From a virus, in the IMG/VR virus record IMGVR_UViG_3300025168_000109, positions 1-54,880 of that record: a stretch of DNA of 54,880 nt; one strand, written 5' to 3'. Shown one piece after another: positions 43,666-51,236 of this stretch (positions within the stretch are counted from its first letter, which is position 1; each line of letters begins with the position of its first letter). Under the pieces are notes generated by a model. The model was not told the origin of the DNA, did no database searches, and worked only from the letters and a program-made list of their open reading frames with translations. A program made the position numbers and the translations under genes.

Positions 43666-44843
43666 TATTTAATTGTCATTTTAATTATAGCTGGATTCAT
43701 CATCATTTGGTTAAACTTAGACTTATTTCCAGTGTATATTGTCCTAACTACTAAATACTTTAAATCGTCAGTAAAATAGCTTCCCGTGCACAGGTTGACG
43801 AGACGTTCTTGCATTTTTGGATTTACGGTGTCTGTTTTTGAGTATGCAACAGAGAAATTAGCTATACGAGTAGCTAAAAGGCTAGCTATGTCAGCTCTAT
43901 AGCTATCACCAGTACCTATACACTCAGTTAACTGCGGAAGTACCTGCTCTGCTTTACCAAGAACTATCTCTCTTGGCGTCACTAGTTTGTCAAGCTTGTT
44001 ATTAATAAACGTAGTAAACATAGAAGCAAACTCATTACCTACTGAGCCCTCACCAATCATTTGAACTAACGGTAACTCATCTTCAAATGCTTTAATACTT
44101 GATATACTATTAAAGAACGTTGATATAGAACGAGCATTAGTTTCTTGAGTCACTAACTCAGGATGCATCAACAAGAAGTTAATACATCTAGTATCTATAC
44201 CATTCTCTTCTGCCCAACGGCCCCACACATTAACATCAAATTTAAGATTTGCTGTAATATAACGAGTCTTTTGTGCAGAATCTACAGAGTTTACCATATA
44301 GTCACCATTATCAGGATTAGCTGTTAAGATAATATGCCAATCTTTAGGCAAGGTCCATGAGATATATGTCTGTCTATCTACGAGCTCCATACAAGCTTGA
44401 ATAAATCTTGTATCTGCACGGTTCCAGTCATCAAGTAGCAGTACACCACCGGCTTTCTTATCAGCAATCCATTCTGGAGCTGAATAAGACATTCTGCTTT
44501 TACCAGTAGTTTGAAATCCTAGTTTAGAGTGATCGTTAACAGCTACTTCATCTACCCATTTACCTCTTTTCTGACCTTCTACTTCTTTCCACATTTGAAA
44601 CTGCTTAATAGGAAATCCTACTAAGTCACCTAGCTCTTCTATCTGAGCTAAGTTAAGCTTTACAAAGTCAAGACCATGTGCAGCTGTCATGTCCATAATA
44701 CTAGTTGTTTTACCAATACCGGACTCACCTACTACTTCAATAGCAACAGGCTTTTTACCTTGACCTTGAAGGTGTCGGTTGTTTTTAATAATATGTCCTA
44801 CAAAATCTTGTAGTTCATCTATATTTAAATTTACTTCATTCAT
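43665..44843 (-). CDS. MoxR-type AAA+ ATPase
   Basis: 392 residues. Walker A GESGIGKTT (39-47), Walker B LLLDDWNR (135-142), sensor-1 TANP (174-177) and a likely arginine-finger segment SAQKTRYI (189-196). The spacing and the GGVLLLDD(W/E)NRA form are those of the MoxR/NorQ group, which remodels partner proteins together with VWA proteins. The flanking genes fit: a VWA/metallopeptidase upstream (20 bases away) and an uncharacterised partner coupled downstream. Probably cytoplasmic. The target complex in this phage is unknown; assembly, metal insertion or counter-defence are possible. Confidence 0.85.
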   Translation of the reverse strand: MNEVNLNIDELQDFVGHIIKNNRHLQGQGKKPVAIEVVGESGIGKTTSIMDMTAAHGLDFVKLNLAQIEELGDLVGFPIKQFQMWKEVEGQKRGKWVDEVAVNDHSKLGFQTTGKSRMSYSAPEWIADKKAGGVLLLDDWNRADTRFIQACMELVDRQTYISWTLPKDWHIILTANPDNGDYMVNSVDSAQKTRYITANLKFDVNVWGRWAEENGIDTRCINFLLMHPELVTQETNARSISTFFNSISSIKAFEDELPLVQMIGEGSVGNEFASMFTTFINNKLDKLVTPREIVLGKAEQVLPQLTECIGTGDSYRADIASLLATRIANFSVAYSKTDTVNPKMQERLVNLCTGSYFTDDLKYLVVRTIYTGNKSKFNQMMMNPAIIKMTIK

Positions 44844-44862
44844 AATTTTTGGTTTAATTGAT

Positions 44863-46035
44863 TTAATTTAATTGAATTTTTATTCCAGGTAACTCTTCGT
44901 TAATCCTAGATTTACTGCTATGTACCCAGAGAGCGTTCTTTGGGCAATTGTCAGGATTAGGAGCTTCACCATCTGTGAGACATATAAATCCTGAATATTT
45001 AGTTTTAGGATCATTGTAATGATCTGTAACTGGTTGAAAGCACGTTCCACCTCTACCTTTGATTTCCCAAGACTTTTTAGGGTCAAATTCTGAAATATCA
45101 GTTATTTGGGTGTCAAACTGTGCAACAGTAATTTGGTTACCAGTTCTATACATGTGACCTAACTCATGCATAAATTCTACTAGCTCCTCACTACTAACGG
45201 ACCCTGATGTGTCAACGCCTACGAGCACATGATTCTTATGCTTAATTTTAAGGCCTGGGTTTCCAGCATAACGCTTGTTATTTTTACGTCTAAGTTTTTT
45301 AGTATAAATTTTAGATGCATTATTAACATAACGTTTAAGAAAAGATTTCCAATTGAACTTAGGAGGATTTATAGTAAATAACTTTTCAATTATTTCTGCC
45401 AATTCTCCAGGAATAGTACCACATTTCTTCTGAATTTCTTCAGCCGTGGTTTTCATTTGGTGTTCATATTGTTTCTGAACTAGTTTCTTTTCAGCTTCAG
45501 GTAAATCTGTAACTTCTTCCCACTCTTTATGATCATATTGACTATTACCGTCCATTTGATCTAGAATTTTTTGAAGACTTGAATTACTAGAGTTACCATC
45601 TTGATCGCATTCTTTATTAAGTATATCATAATATACTTTAGTACCTGCTTTCTCTGGTAAAAATATACCGGGGAAAGAGAATCTCGTCAAGCCACCCTCT
45701 GGCAACATATACTCAGCAATATATTGGTTGATTTCTATATCTGCCGCAATATTAAAAAGTTTTTTGTTAGGGTATCTATCTGCCAGTATAATATGGCCAA
45801 AAGCTATATGTAATAGCTCATGTTTTAGCAAGCCATGTTGATGATGCTCACTTAAGTTAGAGAAAAAGTCTGGATTAATAACCAGTCTCATCCCAATGCC
45901 GTGTTTTCCTACACCGGCTGTGGCACAACTCTCAGTGAACTCTTTTTGGAGTCCAATGAGAAATATACCATAAAAAGGCTCAGAGAATATCAGTGTTTTA
46001 GATACTCTCGAGAGTTGTTCATGTGTTGATCGCAT
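44863..46035 (-). CDS. VWA-like protein with N-terminal metallopeptidase motif (DUF2201 type)
   Basis: 390 residues. The N-terminal domain has HELLH (72-76) and a following DIEIN (99-103), the layout of the putative metallopeptidase domain in VWA-like DUF2201 proteins. The C-terminal domain is VWA with a full MIDAS: DTSGS (275-279), T331 in GGTCFQP and LTDGE (353-357). Bacterial relatives sit beside MoxR-type ATPases, as here. The VWA domain would bind partner protein through Mg2+, and the ATPase would remodel it. Peptidase activity is inferred from the motif alone. Confidence 0.85.
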   Translation of the reverse strand: MRSTHEQLSRVSKTLIFSEPFYGIFLIGLQKEFTESCATAGVGKHGIGMRLVINPDFFSNLSEHHQHGLLKHELLHIAFGHIILADRYPNKKLFNIAADIEINQYIAEYMLPEGGLTRFSFPGIFLPEKAGTKVYYDILNKECDQDGNSSNSSLQKILDQMDGNSQYDHKEWEEVTDLPEAEKKLVQKQYEHQMKTTAEEIQKKCGTIPGELAEIIEKLFTINPPKFNWKSFLKRYVNNASKIYTKKLRRKNNKRYAGNPGLKIKHKNHVLVGVDTSGSVSSEELVEFMHELGHMYRTGNQITVAQFDTQITDISEFDPKKSWEIKGRGGTCFQPVTDHYNDPKTKYSGFICLTDGEAPNPDNCPKNALWVHSSKSRINEELPGIKIQLN

Positions 46036-46044
46036 ATTTAGTTT

Positions 46045-46905
46045 TTAGAATATATACCTTATATTATTCCAAGGTATAATTGATTGATGTAATTTTTTAA
46101 ATTGTCTTATATACTCAGACTTAAGTCCAAGCTTGTATCGTACATTTTCTCCACCATATTGTGAAATTTTAACTTCTTGCTTGTCTGGAACCCAAAGATC
46201 TACTTCTGTCTTTGCGTTAGCAATCATGTTTTCTGTGTGTTTTTTGAAATTGTGTGTTAGAAATATAACTTCAGCTTGTACTCTGCTTTTATATTTTCTA
46301 TCTACAATAACATTAACATCTTCAAATAATCGTGCATAATCATTTATCCAAGTATCTGTGACAATAACTGGAGAAAAATTTATGTGTACGTCGTACCCTG
46401 CTTCTATAAAATCATTGATTGCTATAATTCTATCAATAATTTTAGTTGTATTAGGTTCATGTATATCTGCCATTTTCTGAGGCATTAAGCTAAATCTAAT
46501 ACGTATTTTAAATTGAGGGTTATATGCTAAAAGTTTTTTGTTTACAAACTTTGTTGCAAAAGATCCCATTGCTACTGGGTGAGCTCTGAAGAAGTCAAAT
46601 ATATCTTCCCACTGATGGTACTTAGCGTGAAGACAAAAATCCTCATTACAACTTATATCATATGTTGTAAACTCAGAGTGTGTTTGATTAGGCTTCTCTA
46701 CGGGTGTAAAGTAAGCGTGATTGTTTATAGCTGTAAGTATATCTCCTGTGTTAGTTGCTACAGTAAGACCTGTTGCTCTATGTCTTTTCATGTAACAATA
46801 AGAACAGTTATACAAACATCCATAACCAAAACTTGGTGTTATAAAGTCTGTGGATCTACCAGAAGGCCTTATAAGCATAGACTTTCGAGTAATTTGTTCT
46901 ATCAT
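46045..46905 (-). CDS. Radical SAM protein, spore photoproduct lyase-like
   Basis: 286 residues. C30-x3-C34-x2-C37 in FGYGCLYNCSYCYMKRH holds the 4Fe-4S cluster that splits SAM, and the surrounding residues match the SPL group. SPL repairs thymine spore photoproducts in endospore formers, but SPL-like proteins are also found in non-spore-formers and phages, with unknown substrates. The protein is shorter than Bacillus SPL (about 340 residues). It lies between the VWA gene and a Cys-rich zinc protein in the early operon. DNA repair or nucleotide chemistry is the likely theme. Confidence 0.8.
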   Translation of the reverse strand: MIEQITRKSMLIRPSGRSTDFITPSFGYGCLYNCSYCYMKRHRATGLTVATNTGDILTAINNHAYFTPVEKPNQTHSEFTTYDISCNEDFCLHAKYHQWEDIFDFFRAHPVAMGSFATKFVNKKLLAYNPQFKIRIRFSLMPQKMADIHEPNTTKIIDRIIAINDFIEAGYDVHINFSPVIVTDTWINDYARLFEDVNVIVDRKYKSRVQAEVIFLTHNFKKHTENMIANAKTEVDLWVPDKQEVKISQYGGENVRYKLGLKSEYIRQFKKLHQSIIPWNNIRYIF

Positions 46906-46907
46906 TA

Positions 46908-47168
46908 CTAGCCCATGTCTCTTTTTTCATCTGCGCGATCTTCTGCAATAGCATCAAGTCTTTGATTTTTATACTCATAGTCTTCAATAGACTCTTCAAA
47001 GAAGTCGTCACATGTCTCACATACAAATCCTTCTAGAGGTTCTGCATGATCTAAGCATTTGCTATCTTGACATATACCATTTACTATTGGTGCATCACAG
47101 CAAAAGCTGCGACCATCATCATTATCTGTGTATTCTGCCCCACAGCAAGGGCTTACCATTTCTGTCAT
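46908..47168 (-). CDS. Small Cys-rich zinc-binding protein
   Basis: 86 residues with nine cysteines: SPCCGAEY, SFCCDAP, NGICQDSKC and FVCETC. The pairs are spaced as in two zinc ribbons, followed by an acidic helical tail (FFEESIEDYEYKNQRLDAIAEDRADEKRD). Such proteins often bind nucleic acid or act as adaptors. It lies two bases from the radical SAM gene and could be its accessory protein. No enzyme motif. Confidence 0.7.
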   Translation of the reverse strand: MTEMVSPCCGAEYTDNDDGRSFCCDAPIVNGICQDSKCLDHAEPLEGFVCETCDDFFEESIEDYEYKNQRLDAIAEDRADEKRDMG

Positions 47169-47170
47169 GT

Positions 47171-47632
47171 TTAATTGATTTTTTTAATTAATTCTATAGT
47201 TTCTAAAACTTGTTTTCTATTCTTAGGTAAGAAAAGTGTGTAAGTATTATCTGATTGCATAATATGCTTTTTAAATAGCTTCCATTTTATAGGAAACACA
47301 TCATTAGCAAAGCCTTTAACTTCTATTATCCATTTATTGTTAGGGTCTACAAAGTCTGGTGTATAAGTTATATCTCTAATTTTTACAGTAGTTTCTACAT
47401 AGCCCTTGGATTTATGGGGCTCTACACAAGTATAAGGAAAACGGAAACCCTCCATTAATATGAACTTTTTCTTTTCATATAATGATTTGATTCCCGCTTC
47501 CTCTAACTTTTGATATGTAAATAATTCTAACTTAGATCTGAACTTAATACCTTTATAAACACTAGCAATTGCATTTCTAACTTTCTTGTTTACCGGCTTC
47601 TTCTTTAGTCTTCGTCTCACTTTTTTGTACAT
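47171..47632 (-). CDS. PD-(D/E)XK endonuclease (DUF1064 / T7 endonuclease I-like)
   Basis: 153 residues. After a strongly basic start (KKVRRRLKKKPVNKK), the nuclease core is visible: FRSKLELFTYQKLEEAGI (Glu), YTPDFVD (Asp) and WIIEVKGF (E-x-K). This is the layout of small phage endonucleases that cut branched DNA or Holliday junctions. The start overlaps the primase end by 56 bases in another frame, and no later in-frame ATG gives a complete domain. Role in recombination or debranching is inferred. Confidence 0.8.
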   Translation of the reverse strand: MYKKVRRRLKKKPVNKKVRNAIASVYKGIKFRSKLELFTYQKLEEAGIKSLYEKKKFILMEGFRFPYTCVEPHKSKGYVETTVKIRDITYTPDFVDPNNKWIIEVKGFANDVFPIKWKLFKKHIMQSDNTYTLFLPKNRKQVLETIELIKKIN

Positions 47633-48626
47633 TAATTATTATTTGTTTTATCTGATCAATTCTCCATTGCTTACCGCGCTGAACATATTCATTAGCTATA
47701 AAATCTGAAATGTCTTTACTAGCCCATTCTTCTTTTAACGTAGCATTTAAGAATCCAAAAGTTCCACAAATTCTTTCTGCCATTGTCTGTCCAGCTAAAT
47801 CATTATCATAAAACAAAATTATACATTTAAAACGACTTTTAAGTCTTTCTATAACATTTTCATCCGGCATAGTTGTTTCACTCTGAAACGCAATTGCTGG
47901 AATACCAAGGCTATACAAAGACATAACGTCCTTTAAAGATGAGGTTATTACTAGAGTACCTTCTAGACCTTTTAACATATGTAGGCCTTGAATTTGAGTG
48001 GCATTAGTATTTGAAAACCATTTCCTTTCTTTTTCTTTGGGAGCATATATTTTATACTTTAACCCAATTCTATAAGCATAGGTGATAGATTTACACACAA
48101 ATCTATTTTCATTTATCCAGAAATGAGAAATAGGTTCAACAAGAAATTCTTTTAATATTTTTTTACTAATATTAAACTGCTTCCAGTACTTAGCGTCGTC
48201 AAACGTCCATTCTCTTTTCTTCTTTTTAATTATTGTTACTCTTCTCGTTTCAATAGTTTTATTATACAGTTTTGGCTTAGAGCCGCTAATTCTTTTAAAA
48301 GTGCTATTAGCAGGCCCTAAGTTTAATCCAAAATCTGTATCTATAATAAGTAAAGCTTCGTGAAAAGTACAAGTAAATTTATAACTTACATATGTAAAAC
48401 AGTTAAACGCATGCTGTGGTTGCCCAAAGTCTTTGTATAACAATCCTCCATTCCAAGCTACAATTACACTGTCATTTGAAGTGTCTTCTCTGAATTCACT
48501 ACAAAATCTTCTGCCCACATCTTTAAAAGACGGACAATAATACTTAAATATATCAAAAGGTGATATTTTTTGTAAAATTACGTCTGTATGAAGATGGGCC
48601 CCACTGTCTCTACTTTCAATTACCAT
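47577..48626 (-). CDS. DnaG-type primase with TOPRIM domain
   Basis: 349 residues from the ATG at 48626, two bases after the upstream stop; a longer frame reaching 48674 would overlap that gene by 47 bases. The N-terminal part (FCSEFREDTSNDSVIVAWNGGLLYKDFG) resembles the DnaG N-terminal region without its zinc cysteines. The TOPRIM fold (about 222-310) shows VITSSLKDVMSL, LFYDNDLAGQ (DxD at 274-276) and KDISDF. The usual catalytic Glu of the first motif is Ser here. It works with the DnaB-like helicase encoded 3 kb upstream in the same operon. Confidence 0.8.
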   Translation of the reverse strand: MVIESRDSGAHLHTDVILQKISPFDIFKYYCPSFKDVGRRFCSEFREDTSNDSVIVAWNGGLLYKDFGQPQHAFNCFTYVSYKFTCTFHEALLIIDTDFGLNLGPANSTFKRISGSKPKLYNKTIETRRVTIIKKKKREWTFDDAKYWKQFNISKKILKEFLVEPISHFWINENRFVCKSITYAYRIGLKYKIYAPKEKERKWFSNTNATQIQGLHMLKGLEGTLVITSSLKDVMSLYSLGIPAIAFQSETTMPDENVIERLKSRFKCIILFYDNDLAGQTMAERICGTFGFLNATLKEEWASKDISDFIANEYVQRGKQWRIDQIKQIIINVQKSETKTKEEAGKQES

Positions 48627-48627
48627 A

Positions 48628-49389
48628 CTATTGTAACCAGTCGTCTGATTCAGATGGAGCAGCCGGCTCAGCATCAGCAGTTGTTACTGATAACTGTGGC
48701 GTAAACTGTCCCCATTGTAAATCTCCAGGGAACTCAGCATTAAATCCTGAATATTCTCCATTAAGAGCTTTAACAAAATAAGAGTCTCCTGATCTTTGTG
48801 TTCTACCAAAGTGACTTGTATAAACATTCTGATACTTACCATCTTTAACACCTACAAGAACTCTAACTCTGTTGTTAGATAACTGTGTAACTAGTTGTTT
48901 AAGCTCTGAAAGATCAGTTCCTGCTGCAATTTTAGACATAGTATCTAAAGATACTTTACCTCCACTTGCAACGTTAGCCCAAGCTTTAATAAAACCAATT
49001 AACTTTTCTTCATTAGGGAATGCGGCTCTAATACCTTCTTTCTTATACCAGTCATAAGAACTTAAACCCCCTTCGTCTGTTGCATAAGCAAACTGACCAT
49101 AATGGTTTACAAATTGAGTTTTATCTCCATTTCTAGTAATTTTTGGTGTATTTTCTAACAAAAACTCTACTTTAGTTGTAAGGTCTTCATTAGATACCCA
49201 GAAACATACTTTAAATATGTCTTTACCATTAAGTTCCATTGAATAATTTGGCTCTTGTTTTACATTAATTCCCATTGCATGTAGTTCTGCCATGTTAGGA
49301 TTTACTGCTTTTACTTCCATATTAGTTAAACCGGCCCACAATTTGATTCCTCCTAATACTTCTTTACTACTGTCATTACTTTCTATCAT
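48628..49389 (-). CDS. Putative single-stranded DNA-binding protein
   Basis: 253 residues. The core has beta-rich segments (KDIFKVCFWVSNED, RVRVLVGVKDGKYQNVYTSHFGR) and ends in a disordered tail with the acidic tip SESDDWLQ, the usual architecture of phage ssDNA-binding proteins whose tail docks polymerase or helicase. It lies between primase and Sak4-like genes, where an SSB is expected. No clear OB-fold motif can be read by eye, so the call rests on architecture and context. Confidence 0.5.
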   Translation of the reverse strand: MIESNDSSKEVLGGIKLWAGLTNMEVKAVNPNMAELHAMGINVKQEPNYSMELNGKDIFKVCFWVSNEDLTTKVEFLLENTPKITRNGDKTQFVNHYGQFAYATDEGGLSSYDWYKKEGIRAAFPNEEKLIGFIKAWANVASGGKVSLDTMSKIAAGTDLSELKQLVTQLSNNRVRVLVGVKDGKYQNVYTSHFGRTQRSGDSYFVKALNGEYSGFNAEFPGDLQWGQFTPQLSVTTADAEPAAPSESDDWLQ

Positions 49390-49406
49390 TTTTTTATTTA
49401 TTTAAA

Positions 49407-50087
49407 TTACATATCAAAAGAGTTACTCTCTTCTAATTCTATTGGTTTAAGCTCTTGGTTTTCGCCCCAAGGCACTGGCGTTACTTCTTCTTCGTCGTCT
49501 GTGTCAGATAACTTGTCACCATCAGGTACACCTGTTATTTCTGGAGTATCAATTGGATCTACTGTTTCTGCTGAAGCTTTTAATAAAGTTTCTTCTGGAG
49601 TTTCATATTCCGTAGGACTTAACATTTCCAAAATAGCTTCTTGAGTCTCATGCATTTGATCTTTAACTTCTGTAACTGTCTCAATAGCTTCGTCTATAGC
49701 CTCTTCTAAAGTTACTTGATTAGGATCTATTGCTTCTACTGCAGACTCTAAAGTTTTATTAAATGAGTCAGCTCTTTCCTGAGCAACTTTTTCATTAAAA
49801 CTAGGATCTACTTCATCAGCTTCTGGAAGTGCAGCTTTTATTGCATCTAAAGGCATGCTTTCTTCAGTGTCATCTACAAATGTAAAAGACAAAGATTTCT
49901 TTCTACTTGGTCTTCTACCTTTAAGAAAAGGATGCTTAAACATCTCATCAACTTCCCAAGGTTTAATACCATACTTAACAGCCATATCTGACTTGCTAAC
50001 ACCGTCTTTTAGATCTTGATCTATCTGCATAACGGAAATTTTTGGAGGCGTTTCACCTGCCTGTACGTTTTTTCTAATTTCAATCAT
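49407..50087 (-). CDS. Acidic protein with N-terminal helix-turn-helix-like segment
   Basis: 226 residues. Residues 20-50 (QIDQDLKDGVSKSDMAVKYGIKPWEVDEMF) fit a helix-turn-helix, followed by a basic patch (KGRRPSRKKS) and then about 150 acidic, probably helical or disordered residues (many Glu, Asp, Thr). It could be a DNA-binding regulator or a recombination/replication accessory. It is the neighbour of the Sak4-like ATPase, two bases apart. Family not recognised. Confidence 0.5.
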   Translation of the reverse strand: MIEIRKNVQAGETPPKISVMQIDQDLKDGVSKSDMAVKYGIKPWEVDEMFKHPFLKGRRPSRKKSLSFTFVDDTEESMPLDAIKAALPEADEVDPSFNEKVAQERADSFNKTLESAVEAIDPNQVTLEEAIDEAIETVTEVKDQMHETQEAILEMLSPTEYETPEETLLKASAETVDPIDTPEITGVPDGDKLSDTDDEEEVTPVPWGENQELKPIELEESNSFDM

Positions 50088-50089
50088 AA

Positions 50090-50791
50090 TTAATTATCTA
50101 TAAATATATTTGACCAGACTAAGGGCATGGTCTTCCCTATTAAATGCGGACATCTTGTACCACCTGTTACATCTTGCAAAGAATCAAAGGAAATTATAGT
50201 TTCATCTTTATCTCTGCTTATATAACCAATAGCATCTGCCCGTGAGCAAGTAATTTGTTTAAGTTTACCAGTAAGGTCGAGATCTTTTACAACCACTTCC
50301 GTACCTTTCTTATCAACTACTTTATCCTTTAAGTGACCAACTAAGATTACATGATCTGCTAGTCTGTTCAATTTATCTATCCATTTTTGAAATGCTATTC
50401 TTAAATATAAATAGCCGCCGCCGTTAGGCAATGATAGTATTGACATTCCAGGATACTTTGTATCAAAGTTTTTACCCATAGGAGTTTTCATATAAAGTAA
50501 CTTAGCGTCTGCTTCACACCACTCTTCTAATTTAGAAATAGTGTCAATTGCTACGTACTTATATGGTTTATTGTTTTTAATTATCTGTTGACCAACTTCA
50601 GATAGTTCTTTTAAGCTGTTTACTTTAATTTTTAAAGCATCAACCATATCTGAACCGTCTTCTAAGTCAATAATTAAACAATTATCTAACTGAGCTAACA
50701 TAGTAGTCTTACCTATCTTAGGTGGACCATATATTATCATGTTTTTAGGGGATTTGCGGCTCGCCTTAACCTTCGCTTTTGGTAGCTCCAT
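50090..50791 (-). CDS. Sak4-like RecA-fold ATPase (AAA_24)
   Basis: 233 residues. Walker A GPPKIGKTT at 22-30, LIIDLEDGSD and YVAIDTISKLEEW (Walker B), HVILVGHLKD and a C-terminal VTGGTRCPHL segment. This set is typical of phage Sak4 single-strand annealing/recombinase proteins, a short RecA-like group. It would promote strand annealing with the SSB. The gene start overlaps the small upstream gene by 26 bases. Confidence 0.8.
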   Translation of the reverse strand: MELPKAKVKASRKSPKNMIIYGPPKIGKTTMLAQLDNCLIIDLEDGSDMVDALKIKVNSLKELSEVGQQIIKNNKPYKYVAIDTISKLEEWCEADAKLLYMKTPMGKNFDTKYPGMSILSLPNGGGYLYLRIAFQKWIDKLNRLADHVILVGHLKDKVVDKKGTEVVVKDLDLTGKLKQITCSRADAIGYISRDKDETIISFDSLQDVTGGTRCPHLIGKTMPLVWSNIFIDN

Positions 50792-50981
50792 ACTCTTCTT
50801 TTTTTATTTTATACTTAGTTATTAATCTATCTCTTTTCTGTTCTAGTTTAGCTTTAGATACAGACGGACTTGAAAAAATAGAAACATCTTCATATTCTTT
50901 CACTACCCTCCCTTTAACTTTCTTCAATTTATTTATTGTAGAAGTTAAGTTCTTAACAATTTTAACTGCACGTTCTCTCAT
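50766..50981 (-). CDS. Small basic hypothetical protein
   Basis: 71 residues, Lys/Arg-rich and helical (KIVKNLTSTINKLKKVKGRV, KLEQKRDRLITKYKIKKEEYG). Its ATG overlaps the stop of the 53-residue gene upstream as ATGA, and its end overlaps the Sak4-like gene, so it is probably translated. The two helices could form a coiled coil. Function unknown. Confidence 0.5.
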   Translation of the reverse strand: MRERAVKIVKNLTSTINKLKKVKGRVVKEYEDVSIFSSPSVSKAKLEQKRDRLITKYKIKKEEYGATKSEG

Positions 50982-51139
50982 CTCTTAGTTTTTAATTTAC
51001 CTCTTAATGAATTGCGTTTTGACATAAGTTTATCTAGCTCCTCTGGATTGTTTTTAAATCTTTTCATACGTTTATCTGTATGATTGATCTCATTTAAAAG
51101 TGCTAGTTTTAGTCTTGTTTTTCCTTTCTTTTTGCTCAT
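50978..51139 (-). CDS. Very small basic protein (53 aa)
   Basis: Hand-translated frame MSKKKGKTRLKLALLNEINH... ending RGKLKTKR and TGA. Its stop overlaps the next ATG as ATGA, the coupling seen elsewhere in this operon. It is very basic and helical. It overlaps the 48-residue gene upstream by 50 bases in a different frame. Translation is plausible; function unknown. Confidence 0.45.
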   Translation of the reverse strand: MSKKKGKTRLKLALLNEINHTDKRMKRFKNNPEELDKLMSKRNSLRGKLKTKR

Positions 51140-51236
51140 AATCGTTAATGTTTTTAAATAATTGTTCGTTTTGTGTTAATTCTCGTTGAAAGATTTTTTT
51201 AAGCCTTTCTTTCATTATGGCTCTTATTGTTCTCAT
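51090..51236 (-). CDS. Very small basic protein (48 aa)
   Basis: Hand-translated frame starting MRTIRAIMKERLKKIFQREL and ending TKTSTFK. The ATG overlaps the stop of the DnaB-like helicase gene as ATGA (51233-51236), which supports coupled translation. The second half overlaps the 53-residue gene in another frame, so at least one of the two could be spurious. Function unknown. Confidence 0.4.
   Translation of the reverse strand: MRTIRAIMKERLKKIFQRELTQNEQLFKNINDYEQKERKNKTKTSTFK

Noticed and set aside
44880-45086. 68-codon minus-strand frame inside the VWA gene
   Set aside because: It is a different frame of the same DNA as the MIDAS-containing C-terminus, which is clearly the real product.
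48627-48674. Longer primase start at 48674
   Set aside because: It would overlap the upstream gene by 47 bases and add residues with no family character; the ATG at 48626 directly follows the upstream stop.
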